From NCBI GenBank assembly GCA_022829145.1, contig CM040743.1, positions 23,534,646 through 23,598,645 of the forward strand: 64,000 nucleotides of DNA, given 5' to 3'. Position numbers and translations under genes: made by a program. Origin of the DNA: Albula goreensis (Eukaryota > Chordata > Actinopteri > Albuliformes > Albulidae). The notes beneath the pieces were generated by a model. It saw only the letters and a list, made by a program, of their open reading frames with translations. It was not told the origin of the DNA and did no database searches. Shown here one piece after another: positions 1 through 14,458 of this stretch (position 1 is its first letter; each line of letters begins with the position of its first letter).

Positions 1-2635
1 CCATTCTGCTCCGGATTTCTGGCTCCTTTTCTGACCACTATTACAATTGCAAGGTTGTCACAACACTCAACCAAGGAATTTTCCATGGTCCCACAGTCCT
101 CAAGTGAGTCTATGCCCAGGTTGATCCCAATATAATGCATAACTGAACACTTAAACCTCTGGGATATACAAAAATAACAACAATATTAATGACAAATCAT
201 ACATCATTTCCTCCAGTCCTTGCATCTACACATTGTTGTTTTTAATGTGTACACCTGCTAATTAATAAAACTGGTTCCAGTACTAGCAGTGCACAGTAGA
301 GTATGATTTATTATTGGAAATGTCTTGTAAATATGCCAAATATGACGATTAGAGGTGATCATATGATGAATAGAGGTGACATTTATTGCCGATCAGTTTA
401 TAGTCACTTTGGGGGTGTAGATTCGGTCTTGAATTAGAATTACAGCAATTTCTTCAATTTTATCACTGCAGTTTTATCGTTGTCTTAATTATTATCATTC
501 CCAGTGGCAACAGGCCAACAGGCCCTCAGAGTATTACATTGGTCAAGGTATCGCAGTTTCTACTGGATCATACTGAAGGAACCAGAGTACCGATTCCAGG
601 AGGAGATCTCAGTGATAGTTCTGGGATGGTAGAAAGGCATTAGGGGACGGTATGGATTAGAGGAATGCAGAGCTACGAGTGAGCATAGCAATATAAAATT
701 ACATCGTAAACCCTCCTGTCTGCACTCAAATCCCTTGGATTTCCCAAATGAAAATCTCATTCCTGTCCACATGAGAAAATGTCCTTTTCATTGCAAAGCA
801 GGAGAGCTGTCCTTATGGTTCACTTATAAAATTTGAAAAATGTCCCCACTGCTACCCACAGAACATCCATAATGCATCCCTCCTACTCTCCTTACTGAAG
901 CTTCAACCTCTTTCCATACAGGTGGCACTATATAATAGACATACCCTCAAGTGTCTGTCTTACAAAGGCACACTGGCTGTATCGGACCTGACAGTTACTG
1001 CCAAGAACACAGTATGAATGATGGCCATGAATTTACCTTTGCGCTACTGTCTGAGTGGCGTCTGGCACAAGACTGCAGCTGATTCATCCAGAACTGCTGC
1101 TCTTTGGCATCAGTCGCTGTGGAGAAACAACAGGACAAGGAAGTCATAATTATCACAACTGTCATACAATGCCATACATATTCAGTCCCCCACCGCTGAC
1201 CCCAGATCAGACTCAGCTTCTTTCAGATAATGGTTGGGGGTTTAAAATTCGGGCTGTGTGAACTTATTCCAGATTGGTTTTTAAAGGCCAAACATCATCA
1301 GAGAAGGTTCAAGTCAACACTGAACAATAGGAAGTCATCATCACTGCAAGGAGGAAATAATCAGTGTAATGGCAGGATGTCCCAATTCAATAGTGGCAGT
1401 TTCAATACAAAAATCAGCCTAAACGAACACATTATGCCTGAATGAATTAACCTTTTTAGGTGATACCTGAAGTGAAGTACCCCCATTACCCTTTTAGTCC
1501 AAGCAACAATACTACACTTTGTGAAGGTATTATGGGATTTTCTTTCTAAAGGCACACAAAGCCTGGTATTTAAACACAAAAAAGAAGGTTTCAGTCATCT
1601 AATACCTGTTAAAAAAAAAAAATTCAGTTATCCTGCAGAGGATGCAAGGGAGACTGGGACTTTGGTTGTGTGACAATTTTATCTGCTTCTGTTTTGTCTC
1701 CTCAGATGCCCTGTCCATCAAGCAAAAGCACAATAGTGCATTCTAATCCCCTTCCTGGCTAGACCCATAGGACTAAATCCACAAGCATCAGCTATGAACT
1801 GACTTAGCATCAGATTGGACTAATCCACACATACTGAATCTAAAGATCAAACTGAATGTAAATGAATTTGATTGGTAATTTTTGCATTGACCAATCACTT
1901 TTCTGAGATCATTCTATTGCTACACAGGCCACTCAGTATGGAATCTGATTGGCTGATTTATACTTGGCTAATCATCTGAGTGTATTGCAGTGCATACATT
2001 ATAAAGAATCTGTAGTATCAGACATTATGGATGCAGTGAGACGACTTCAAACTGTCCTTCAAGTATGTGTAAAAGAGCACATTAAATTGATTGGTCTGAA
2101 AGCCTGAGAACAGGGGGTAGGAGTTAGAAGAAAGAGCTTGACATTGTCAATAAGGGGATGCTGTCACCCTTCACATCAGTCAACCTCTGGTTCATTAGCG
2201 TTAAACCCAAGACTCACAATTGTTTACCCTTCTATGAGTGTCTCACATGAGCAGAAATTTTGACAGGCATCAGACTTAAACAGCCTGGTGTGACTGTTTT
2301 GAACAAGTGATTGCTTTCATTAATTGAAGCACAGGGCTCCCACCCCTACAGCAGTGTAATACGACAATAAATCAGGGTGCTGAAAAAAGAAACATAAAAC
2401 ATGCATCATATCTCCCCTATCTGTGCAAAATATGAATTCTGTCAAGTGCACGCATGTTTATTGCTGTGATCAGATGCTTCAAATTGAGAAAAAACTTGTA
2501 GACATCAAAAATATATATATATTTTTAGCTGGCAAATCCCAGCTGTCTCTCACTGTGATCTCAGCTGTGAGGTTCTTTCCTCAAACACATGACTTCTTCA
2601 TTTTAACAAGCAACTCCCTTATGACAGTACAGAGC

Positions 2636-2674
2636 CCTCTCCCCCTCCCCCTCCCCCTCCCCCTCCCCTCCTCA
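2636..2674 (+). repeat. (CCCCTC)n simple repeat
   Basis: About six units of a six-base C/T motif. The other strand is G-rich (GAGGGG repeated). Confidence 0.9.
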
Positions 2675-3920
2675 ACTTCCTCCTCTTTCCAAAACTGTTC
2701 AGCTCTGTGAGGGGAAAAAAGATGCATATCACTGCATTCATTCCGATGTTCCAAAGTTCTTGGGCTGTAAGGCTATTCGGAAGAAGCACTGCAAATTATC
2801 CTCATTCAAGCTCCCAGTGATAACATACTTGGAAGATGTTCTCTGCTTCTCCAAGCTGTCTCAACAGCCACTTGTCAAATGATTCAGCACCAAAGCCGCA
2901 AGCTGCACCCTTTTTTATAGAGAAGAAAATTTGATCGCAATTAATACTGGCTTCGAAACAATTACACTTAATGAGCGAGCAGTAATGAACAAGGACTGAA
3001 TCTGCACTTGCGAATACTAATTCTCATTTGCACCTGTCTGTAAAATAAAGCGAAAATTTGTTCACTTTTGAGTTGCTGAGGCTGACGGGACACATAAATA
3101 TCAATGATCAAGACCCATTCAGTAGTAAATAAGGCCTTTACATTTTGCTTCGAGAGACTGAAACACCTGCCAAAAATGTTATGAAACCTTAATGATAAAA
3201 ACATTTCTCAAAAGGCATTGCGCCATACTGTCATTTATGGGAACCTTGCCTTCAAAGGTGAAGGTAAGGCCACTTTCTTTTCGAATAAATGTTTTGCTCA
3301 ACTTTTGGAAGACCAAAGATATAATTTAAAAAATGAAAATGCTTAACTTGAAGAGATACCTGAGGTTTCTGTTGATTTGGATTAAATTATAAAAATTTAA
3401 ACTCAAATTTCCCTGATTCATCTCCAGCTACAAATATTTCATTCAACGATAAAGACCAGCCCCCATCCCCCTTGACAAGGCAGAGACATTTGGTGCACTC
3501 TGTCAGCTTGGATGCTGTCATGGCCTTGAAGAAATCGGTTCCTTGGTAGAGGATGTCTTTGTTTTCTTCCGTTTCTGTGGAGTAAAAGTAGGAGGACATA
3601 ATCTTCTTCACTGATAATTTTGTTTCCCTCTCTGACTTTTATATTTCAGTTAATGTCTTGTTTAATGTCATCTTTGAAATTAATTTTAAGTAGAGCATAC
3701 ATCGACTGAGTGTAGAATTTTTGTTTAGTTTTCCTGCCATAACTTTTTGACATTTTAAATAAAATTGCTTGGTCCTGAATGCTTTATTACTTACGGTATT
3801 ATTTACAGTTCGTTTCACCATGTGGGGTGATTTCACCACAAATACGGCTCAATTACTGATAAAGTCAAAGACTGAAATTACTATTATCATTAACAATAAT
3901 TCATTTCAAATTATTTTGAG

Positions 3921-3945
3921 ATATATATATATATATATATATATA
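3921..3945. repeat. (TA)n microsatellite
   Basis: An uninterrupted run of alternating A and T, about 25 bases. Confidence 0.95.
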
Positions 3946-4177
3946 CAGCCATCCAGAACACACCAAAACACAAAACCCAAAAAAACAAACCCCTTCAGCC
4001 TCTTAGGCTGTGCTTCAATAAATGGCCTAATTGAAGGCAAGTGCTCACAGCTGAGTTGATTAGAAATCACTTGATTGCTGTGCAGCAGCTCCAGTTACTT
4101 CTCCAGGCTGAGGGTGGAAAACAGGAGACTGACAGCAGTACAATGGGAGGAGCTGAGGAGCTTGCTCTCTCCCAGCA

Positions 4178-4178
<1 letters not shown>

Positions 4179-4236
<58 letters not shown>

Positions 4237-4250
4237 AAAAATATATATAT
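4179..4250. repeat. Compound (CA)n(TA)n microsatellite
   Basis: About 18 CA units pass directly into about 11 TA units, then a short A run and a second TA run. Confidence 0.95.
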
Positions 4251-4845
4251 TAAAATCATTCTTGCCTCACAATACCCATCACTCACAATACTTCATCCGT
4301 GCTCCCACCAGGCCAGCCATTTTACACAGTGGCAAATGCACAGATGCCAATCTTGCTGATTACAATTGTCGTCCTCTCACAGGAGATGGGAGGGGAATGT
4401 AATTAAGCTGAAGTCATTAGATGATATATTAGGACAGGCCTGTTTGACAGATTGCATTAGGATTGATGACCATGAAATTCTGACAGTTGACAACTTCTGA
4501 TTTTGAGCAAATGTCCTCTTAAAACCAGCAGGATTTGAATAACCTCTTTTAGTCTTTAATTCAGCTTTACATACACTATTGAACCAGACAATGGCCACAT
4601 AAACACTGCTTAAAGTACACACTTGTTAATACAGGGTCATTTTTGACCCAGTCTCACTGTGTATATAAAACAGCTGGAGGAATTTACAAACCTGTCATGA
4701 CAATTCAATAATTTCTATCACTCATTATGAATGGAACAATGAAACAGAACTGGGAGTTACTAACATACTTTTTATTATAATTGGAGTCCCTAACTGCACC
4801 ATAAAACAGAGCTCTAAAGTAGATGTTATTACTGGTATGTTGCCA

Positions 4846-4985
4846 TTAGGGCTGCACAATGTCATTTCACACCATCATCAAAAGATCATCTTATGAAACA
4901 AACACATCACAAAAGACTGATTTTGGACTTTGAATAGGCCTATAGCTATAGTATATTTAACGTGCATGCATGGCTATTACTTTTT
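4846..4985. mobile_element. hAT-like element end (fragment)
   Basis: TAGGGCTGCACAAT at 4846 resembles the common teleost hAT-type terminus (agggctgcacaat...). No matching second end was found nearby, so the right limit is arbitrary. It may be a solo end. Confidence 0.4.
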
Positions 4986-5124
4986 TTTTTGAGCAATGCA
5001 GAAGGTTAGAGATTTTTTGCTATTATTAACTGTGTTGTGGTAGAGAAGAGAAGCAGAAAGAGGATCAGTGGAATGATGGTAGGAGGTCAGAACTGTACAC
5101 TTAAAAAAAGCGTGATACTGTCAT

Positions 5125-5766
5125 TAGGGCTGTAACTAATGATTATATTGGTAATGGAGTAATCTATCGATTCATTTGACCTATTAATCGGAAAAAATAA
5201 CTGTAAAAATTGACTTACATGAGGGATGAATGAAGGATAAACCGTACGTTTAATTATCATTAAATCTCCAAATAAGAATTTGAGTCATTCACAAAAAATA
5301 CAAATAATTTACAATTACCCTATTTTATTTATTTACGCAAAACTGTCAGATAGATTTTAAAAAGTGTACTTGTACAAGTGTAATAATGATGAATTTTACA
5401 GACTTATTTACAGTTGGCTCTCCTTATTCGCGGGTTTGGCATCCTCAGTTTTGACCAACCATGGTTTGACAATGTTTTTTTAAAAATCCAGGATATTCTC
5501 GAAAAATAACATTTGAAATTTTCATGCCCAGCGTATGCTAGAATACTGTAATCAGTATGATTTACGCGGGTTTTAGCAGCTCTTAGTTGTACACGTAGGT
5601 GGGGTTTCAAGTTATGAACATGTACAGGGTAAAATTAAGTCATTTTATGTGTCCTCAGCATCCGCGGTTTTTTACACATCCGCAAGTTATACTGGTCCAT
5701 GTTCATACATTGCAGTGCTGGTCTGCAGCATGGGGAAACCAGGAAACCACAATCGTTTCAGCCCTA
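5125..5766. mobile_element. hAT-like non-autonomous element with 8-base target duplication
   Basis: The left end is TAGGGCTGTAACTAATG, a common teleost repeat start, and the right end is the inverse (CAGCCCTA at 5759-5766). The flanks actgtcat (5117-5124) and attgtcat (5767-5774) match at seven of eight bases, the size of a hAT target duplication. There is no transposase frame inside. A second repeat appears nested within it at 5411-5697. Confidence 0.65.
5411..5697 (+). mobile_element. Tigger/pogo-like fragment nested in the hAT-like element
   Basis: It starts CAGTTGGCTCTCCTTATTCG with cgggtttggcatcc following, and ends near catccgcggttt...gcaagttatactg. Both ends resemble the cagt-ggccctc-atccgcggg termini of Tigger-type elements. 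The assignment is from memory of the family. Confidence 0.45.
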
Positions 5767-6963
5767 ATTGTCATCACAATATCCAAAAAGGTTACAGAAC
5801 ATCACACACTTCCTTATATCCCAGTTGCTATTCTTAGTCAATGCTGTAACTGTAAAAATCATTACTTAGACAACATTTGGAAGAGGCTTATAACTGTGTC
5901 AAAGGTTCAGATTCCTTAACGGATATCATCTTTCATTTGCCCCTAACAATGCCAATAGAGCACATTCTCAAGGAGGATTCTGGGATAGAATCTCCACTTT
6001 GCATTGCCTTGCCGGGTATCATAAGGAAATTGACACGAGAACAAGGCACATTTAGATATCGGTTTCCTGAATCGCGCGTAATGCTACCCCAATGAACGGC
6101 ACTTTTATACGCTCCACAGACCAACTGAATAAGAAACATCCAAATGCATCCTTGAACTTTCTTTGCATGTCCAACCAGGGTTTCTATGACAACCCTCCCA
6201 GACCAGAGCACTCAATCAAGACAGTGACCTCTTAATTGGTCCATACCCCTTTAACCCTCTCTAGCACTGCCTAGAAATTGAACTATTATGTTTGTGAAGC
6301 CCCGGTGAATACGCAGGAAATAGTCAATACAGCTCACCCAACGGGATTGATTGAGGGGCAGTGAGTTACACACTGAGGGGCTCTCTTGTTCCCAGCTGAA
6401 CACATGCCTCAGCCATCTTCAGGTGAAAGGATGTGTCCCTTAGCTGGCGTCATGGGACCATCCTGAGGGTGGTGGTAAGACTATGCAGGTGTTTTCTTAC
6501 CACCCAGTGGAATTCCCCTCATAAAAACATACAACCAACTAGCGTACTAGTAAAAGTCTATCTGACCCCGAGTTCATCAAAAGCTAACACAGCAGGGGCT
6601 GCGAAAGCTCTGCAGGATGTATCGACCGTGCAATTAACCCTCCCTACCCCTACCCCTCCCCAAGGCTACCAGTACAGTGAATTACAGCAGGGAAGGACTT
6701 AAGAGCAGGGCTCCTGGTGAAGCAGAAAGCATCTACAGATGTACATAGCGGAATATACACTGATCCTACAAAGACCAACCCACAGCATGACTGTGTACTG
6801 CATAAAGCTGCAGGTTAAAAGTTTGAACCAAGCAGGACTTGAATTCAGTTGTCCACTGTGAATGACTGTTTTTGGCTAGGGTAGGTTCCATACACAGAGG
6901 GACAATGATGCAGTCTGAAGGCGAGAGAAAAGGTTGCTCCGGTCATCCCTGGACGATACATAC

Positions 6964-7139
6964 CTCTGAGTTTGTAGAACTCCCCATTGGCCGAGTGGAC
7001 AGTGAACATGAATGGAGCCTCGTCGCTCTGTGTCACACAAGCTCCAATCAGGGGCAGCGACCCGCGTGGCTTCTGATTCTTCACATGCTCATTGACGAAG
7101 TACTGCAACTGGCCGAGCTCTGGATCCAGAACGAAGTAC
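6964..7139 (-). CDS. osbpl10: osbpl10 exon 2 (PH-domain core)
   Basis: This exon has 176 bases between an acceptor read as CCATCCAG|G and a donor read as AGAG|GTATGT. It encodes [17 protein letters not shown], then [16 protein letters not shown], then [21 protein letters not shown], which are strands beta-2 to beta-6 of the PH fold. It starts in phase 2 and ends in phase 1. The next family residues (ADAKE...W) were not found between 1 and 6963, so exon 3 lies outside the window. Confidence 0.93.
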
Positions 7140-10100
7140 CTGGATGGAGAGCGGGGCAGGAGACTCAATCATTCATGACTTTTCATTACTCATGAGATGT
7201 ATAAACAGAACACTACGTAAATCAATTGCATACCGTAAACTCTCAGCTTTATTGCATAATATCTTAAATAAGCTCTCAAATGCTGAATATATATTACCAA
7301 CACAGGCAGTTTTATTAATCATTTTCTTAATGCGCCTGAAAAACATCTATTTGTAAACTATTTACAATGAACGGGTAACACTAATTCTTGCCCTGTTAAC
7401 AGATGAGATGTAGTTTTTGGTTGAGTTTATCCTCAGGTCCAGATTGCAAAACAGAACAGATATGGCCACCTGTTTGGTGACAGGCCATAAAGCACTCAAT
7501 CCCAATGTTTCACTCCTCCAATGTTTCAGGCCCTTCCCAAAACTTGTTCTTGAAAGTTCCTTTCAAATGAATAATCTGTGATTTGTACATGCAGTACAGT
7601 GAAAATACATTTATTGACTACATTTTCTTGGAGATGCCTGTGTGAGTGGTTTTGGGTCAATGCCACCCACGGAGACTACAGTATCCATGAGGCTGTGTGC
7701 CCACCCTCTAAAACCCCTCTCTTCAGTCAGAGCCCCGCCATTCACACTGCTGATTCAGTATCTGCAAATGCAAAGTCATGGATCTGAGAGACACAAAGCA
7801 CTATCTGACCCCAACTGGCACAGAATGATCTCTCCGTCTCCATCTCTCCATCTGTATGTCTATTCCTCTCTCCTCCTCTCCCATTCCCTCACAGATATTA
7901 CACATTGCTTTAAGCATGTTTTTATCTGTTTTCTGGGCATGCAATGTCTCCAGGAGAAAATAACAATGATTACCTCCCAAAGACTTATGGGAAGCCAGAA
8001 GAAATTAATACAATGTGTTGCAAACAATATGAATGCAAGACAGTAGATACTGTTCACTGCAGCACTTGTTTCCCCCACCCTACCAATTCATTTAATATCA
8101 AGCCAAGGCTTTGATCACTCACAGGATCCATGCATAGTTACTCAGCAGATATACAGAGACATTATTTTCACCCTTACATGTTCCAGAAAAAAACTGAGGG
8201 GAAAAAACAGAGCAGAGCTAAAATGTTACATTTAAATACTGAGATTAAGCCTATTCTCTTCATTTAAGACAGCAAAGTAGCATGGCATGCTAACACACTA
8301 CCTGCATGACCTGAGCTGAATGGATACAACATTGAGCAGGACAAATACATGCAAGTTGTACTGATGCTTTATTTCTATGGCTGTGATGTACCAAAACAGA
8401 AAAAAAACACTTATATTAAGTGGTGAGGCAGATAGATGTATTGCCTGAATTTGCCAAAACATTTTTTCTATCACTATCAAATCACCACTGGAACACACAG
8501 TCTTCCACAAGGAGAACTTCAGCTGCTCCCTAGCAGTGTCATCTTTTTCCTACACATACCTACATGCTAACTTTTGATTGGACCACAATTAATTGCTAAG
8601 AAACAAGCATTCTATGAATAGAAGTACATAAGAGCACTCTCACAATTTTCTTCTGTTGTCCTGGCAACCAACCTCAGACCACTGTATTTTCACCATATGT
8701 ATAAACATCCCCTATAGGCGATGGGCCACCACACAAAAACCACACAATCCCAAGGTATAAGTCCATACTTTAAAAGACAACTTCAGCTGTTAACACACAC
8801 ACACACACACACATTACAGCACAGAATAGCTTTGGTGCTTAGTTCACCATCTTATGTATGAAAAACGCTGAGGGTATTTAGTTGACAGTGTGTTCTACAC
8901 ATTGTGCAAACATTAACTTTCCCTATGTTTATTGCTTTCATAGAATCACTCTCCATACACTTTAAATAGCATTTGTAAATATACATATGCTTTTGGAGGA
9001 CATGAGCAGGATGTCCACAATATTGAAATCAATATCAATATTGAAAATAAGTATATCGTTTTTATTATTATTATTTGATCTCTATTTTCTCATAATTTTG
9101 AATGTGAAGTTGAGGTCCTGAGCCAAGTTCGTTGAGTCATGGGCAGGACAGCCCCCTCATTGGGTGTTACTACAGCCAATCACGCACCACCATACAGAGC
9201 TTCTACCCAGTCAGCAGTGCCACATTCCAAATTCCTCAACAGACTATGGGGCCCCATCGACACAGTGAAAAAGTCACCCAACTGCCCTTAAATGAACCAA
9301 CAATTTATAATAGTATATATAATTGTACATAACTTATAAATACATACACACTTTTTAGAAAGTTGAGACTAATCTATTTTTTTTTAATTTACTGTTTGGC
9401 TGCAGGATAAAACATACGGCCTCAAACATTAACATTGGGTTAATTAGTACCGACATGCAAGTGGGGCACAGTATTGGTTCAATCCTGGTTCCAAGCTACA
9501 CTGTTGTTAGCATCTGTTCCCAGAACACCACTACAGCACCAGCTGTACAAACTGCATTCTGTTTTCATCTAATATTGGCATCTCAACACATCTGCATGAG
9601 AAGTGAGGCACCAATTTAAATGCGCGGGCCCAGCCTGTTGAGTGCACTCATCTACGACAATGAGCAGCATTTGTGATGTAGGATGTAATGTCCTCACTCA
9701 ATGGTCTCTGAGAGCTTGTGTTGTCACCCATCCCACTATGCCGTGATCACTGGAGCGGTTACAGAAATGAGGATGGTTATAATGGGAACCGTGCACCTCA
9801 TTAGCCTTTTAAGGGCACAGCAGCTACTCTCTCATCTCAACGAACAAACATGGAAAGGAATATGCACAAACGGTATGATTTCCTCTTCGACCCTACCACA
9901 CATGCACGCATCCCTAAGTGTCCATTCACATATGGCAAGTAACCATACAGCCATTTCAACTGCAGTAACTAGGTTGGTGAAATAACATGTTTGCGAGTCG
10001 CTCTGGCTGAAAGCATCTGCTGAAAGCACGAATGTAGATGTACCCTGTGACCCATTGAATTAGCCAGTGCTGTAACATCCTACCACAGTAATATTCTAAC

Positions 10101-13100
10101 AAGCATCCACAGCTCTCTCTTGGCTCTAAACATGTACCAGATAAAACTCAACCTTATTTTTGAAGCAGTATCTTGAATACAAGTTAATTAAACTGTTCTT
10201 GAGGCTTTACAATAAAGGGTTTACCTCTGGAACACCAATAAGGACAACTTCTGTGATAATCTTCAGCAGGGTGCTTTGCCACGACTGCTTCATTAAACAT
10301 CCGCCCCAGCAATCTGTGACACGTAATCCATTCATTTAATAATGCTATTTATTTTGCTAAGAGCATAAATAACCTCGGCCAATAATGAGGGATCCAACTT
10401 GGAGATTCATCATCACAGAAACGCAATGTAACCAGAAATGTTACGCCTGTCATTATGCTCAATCAACCTTCTGGAAAAGGGGCTCCATTATAGAGAAAAA
10501 CAGAGAGGAAAGAGGTCATCTTCTCTTCCCGCAGTTTACAAACCAATATACAACTGATGGAGCGGCATTGATTTTTAGCAAAGAAATGACAGGTTTTGCC
10601 TGACATCAATGTCTTCTCTCCCCATCTTACTGTGTAGATATGCACATTGACAAAATGGATGGAAACTTTAAAATATAGGGGTCTGTTTTCTGCTGTTGTC
10701 AGTGTGTCACATTAAGAAAAATACTCTGGTCAGGAGGCAACCTAGCTGTTGGAGAACGAAACAGCTCATGAGAAAGAAACAATTCAGGTGATGTTATTGT
10801 AGTGAGGTTTAATGAGGCACAAAATGGGACGAATCACCAGTCACTCAAAGACCTATACGAATCATTCAAAAGAAGTCACTCTCCATAAATAAAATGCTAT
10901 GATTGTCAAAAAAAACAGTAGATCAATCACAGATAAGACTAATTCCAGCCATTTTAGTGTTTCAAAAGCCTCACACTTTGATCCCAAGTTCCTACATCTG
11001 GTTTTGTGCCAGGTTACTCGGTTTAATGATTCAAATTTAAACGATAAAATCTGTCAATTCATATAATGCATGTTTAGGCAAAAAAGTTTGTTTATTACAT
11101 AACTACAAACAAATAACACAAGACGCTTGGAGAGGCTCACAGTTAAATGGCAGCACCACTACAGTTAAGTTCAGGGAGCGCTATATCGCAGTACATTTCA
11201 GACAAGACCAAAGAATTTTTGTTGCGACACAACCCCACAGACCCCAGCGTATACTGTATGTCTGGTATGACTGGTCTGTCTACAATTAGGAAAGATCAAA
11301 CAAAGATGTGTGTTTTTGGACTATGTGGAAAAGAAACTATAACTTTTGCAGAACAAGCAGTGATTGAGGTGGACACTCTGCAGATGTACGACACTCAGAT
11401 GCAGATGCTTACATGGATCTGGTGCCATTTCTGGTACTTCCATGAAATTACCCATTCACATATGATAAAGAAACAAAAAGATAGGTGGTTTGGTTTTCTT
11501 TTTTAAAGATGAAGAGGGGTAAGTCAAGGATTCAATTGACATTTGTCTTAAACTTGGTTTTCAGGCATGACTTAAACATGTGCACTTACGTCTGGCAAAC
11601 ATAGTTTGGCAAGTTCAGCAAGGAAATTAACTCATGTTGATTGAATCATGTTGATCCCAGCTTTAGTTTCTTCACCAAACAACATACTTTCATTCTCTCC
11701 ATTCCTAACATTCATTTTTTCTTCCGGGTAAGATCAAAACATTATGCACTCCTGGTAGGAAAGTGCATATGACCCAAAATAAAACAAAATGTGTGTGTAT
11801 CTCTGCTAAGTGTTAGTCCCTAATCCATATCACTTTCAAAGACAAAGGACACGGAATAACAAACGCTGCTTTTTAATTCTCATGATATTCAGAGAAACAG
11901 TAAGAAGTATCAAGTCCTGGTCACCAAACATCCAAGATACTTCCTAGATTAGATAATACATTTTGTTTAATCATCAATTTATGACAGTATGTGCAGAAAA
12001 TTTATTTTATTTGATTTACTGGTGTTAATAAGACAATTTTCCAAGATGAAACAAAATGTGACCCCTTAAACTTCAATGAAAAATCATCAGTATAAACCAA
12101 ATAACCTACTTCTACAAAGGTAATGGACTTCATTCACAAGCTTGCAGCTGAGTTTTATGATAGTATTAGCTGCAACAGATGCAGCAATAATTGAAGTAAA
12201 TAATAATAATAATCATAATAATAACAATAATAATGATGATAACAATAATAATAAGAAGAAGAATAACAATAATAATAATGTTGCATTGCAGTTGCAATTA
12301 TTCCATGTGAAATGATGAAATGCATAGTAAACATATTTACATGAAATCAAGCACCAAGTAGGAAAGCACTTCAACTAGCAAGCTTGTTTATGTTAATCAT
12401 CAAAATCAATTTAATAAGAGAGATTCAGGACAGTATATTTAGTAAAGTGAGTGTATTCTCTGGCTTCTTTACTCTTCCCTTACTGACCACCTCTGCCTCA
12501 GTTTCTTATGAAACTGGCAGAATAGAATTACTGAACAAACTACCAAATATCATTACAGTAAGCCTTTGTATCCACAGAATTTTACAGTAAATCAATGATT
12601 TTGCTTCAGTCAATATCCCAGTGGTTATTGTTCAATACTGATGCGTAAAGGGCAATGTTCCATCTCAGGCTGTGGAAAAAGTTTGCACAGGGTGAATTTC
12701 AGGCCTGTATATCAACCCCTAAACCTCACTTCACAGGTGTTAAATAAAGATTAACTGGATGATGAAACAAAACCCAAACAGCTATTCCAGAACGGTACAA
12801 ATTACAAAAAAAATCAGGTCATATTTGAAATAAGTCTTTTTCTCATGTGAGTAATTTGACACCCAGGCTTTTCATTGCTTCTATGGTTAGAAAGACACAA
12901 TGTTTCACAGCAGGAGAATGTCACTATATGCTGTGAGAATTGCCTTGGTGACAACTGCAGTGCATGTATGGAATGCATCCACTCAGTAATATCTCCTTGG
13001 CTACACAAAGACTCTCAGTCCAAAGATAACTCCTTTTCTCCATATCTGCACAGTGGTTGGCCCTCACAATACACAATACACGGTCAGATTACACTCCTCA

Positions 13101-14408
13101 ACAGGTGTCTATAGACACACTGCTATTCGTACACACCTCTTAAACTGCCCTCTTACACACCAAAACAACCCCTTGCCCCATCTGACCCCCATTTTAAAAG
13201 ATATTTTTACAGACAAAATGCAAGCGAAGGAAGAAAAGGAATTAGAACGGAAGGATGTTGCTCTTTCATAACAAGTCTCCAATGTCAAAAAAAACAAACC
13301 CAAGCTAAAGGTGGGCTCTGGCCTGTTTTCCATCGAAATAGAGCAAGGTCCTCCCTTATCACAACTTTTACCTTTCTGACACATTCCTTACATATGAATT
13401 TATTGAATTTACTGTAACTGCATTTATGAGATGTTGATTAAGCATTTAGAACCCATTCTCAAGGTCCTGAAACATTCCTTGGTTTGCAGTGGGCATTGGA
13501 AGTGTGACAATGCCTCTCCCATTAGCCTATCATAATTCAGTTACATATTGGAATAAAGAGACAAAGAATTTCATGCTGAGATTAAGTAGTTTGTTATGGT
13601 TATACAGCTACATGGAGGATCTTGCAGTATTAACAGTGCAAAAACTGAGATCTTTTCAACTACCCACAAGGAAATTTTTCATATACAAAAATTTTACAGA
13701 TAATTAAATACATAACCAATAATCTTGATTTTGACATTTTAATAAACTATATTTTAATTAAAATCCCACCCTCAAATGCTACAGTAGGCTACAAAAATCC
13801 ACATTTAAATGCACAAATCATCTGAAAAAAAAATGCAAATTCAGATTTGCCTCATTCAAAACAAAGCAAGTATGGGAACACCTGGGAAAAATCTGTATGT
13901 GATATAAGAGAAGTTGTGTATGAAGGTGCATGCCCAGTTTCTTAGTGCAGTGATGCACTGCATCTACAACTCTTACCAGGAGTCCTTGACACCTGAGGCT
14001 AATAGCCACAGTATTACTCAGAGAGGGAGATTTCAATATGTTGGGCATTCTTCACCACTTTGCAAAACAGTTTTGTCTGCATGTGGTCATTGTAGTTATT
14101 TTTGGACTGGCTCAGTCTCTAAAATCTTGAGCTGCGTTTTAAAATTACACAGAATAAGACAATTCCCTGCATGTTTACTAGTGGTTCGTTAGTTGTCCTG
14201 TGTATTAAGACCTCGTTAAAGAAGTGTAAAGAATAAAAGCTTAATCATGCGGCCCACAGAAAGAACCTTGAAACTGTTGGGAAACCCTTTCACACTAGCT
14301 AAACAGATATTGCTGGTGGTAGTCCATGCACTTTGCTTGGACATAGTAATTTTGAACATATTTGAAAAGTGTTTTTTCTTCTTCTTCTTCCTATTCCTAT
14401 TCTTCCTC

Positions 14409-14458
<50 letters not shown>

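Larger units (their letters stand above)
1..6963. other. osbpl10 intron 2: no gene seen
   Basis: Apart from the repeats listed separately (2636-2674, 3921-3945, 4179-4250 and the transposon cluster at 4846-5774), this stretch is AT-rich with stops in all frames. I see no exon and no recognisable RNA gene. Exon 3 of osbpl10 was looked for by its expected DAKE...W residues and not found. Confidence 0.6.

Noticed and set aside
7642..8046. 134-codon plus-strand open frame in osbpl10 intron 1
   Set aside because: No recognisable domain, and it lies between osbpl10 exons with AT-rich flanks. It is treated as chance.
9440..9500. Box B-like GGTTCAATCC at about 9474 as a possible tRNA or SINE head
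   Set aside because: No convincing box A at the right distance and no acceptor stem, and it is not contiguous with the SINE tail near 9990.
11147..11506. 119-codon plus-strand open frame in osbpl10 intron 1
   Set aside because: The composition is ordinary but no domain, splice context or family similarity could be seen. It is most likely chance.
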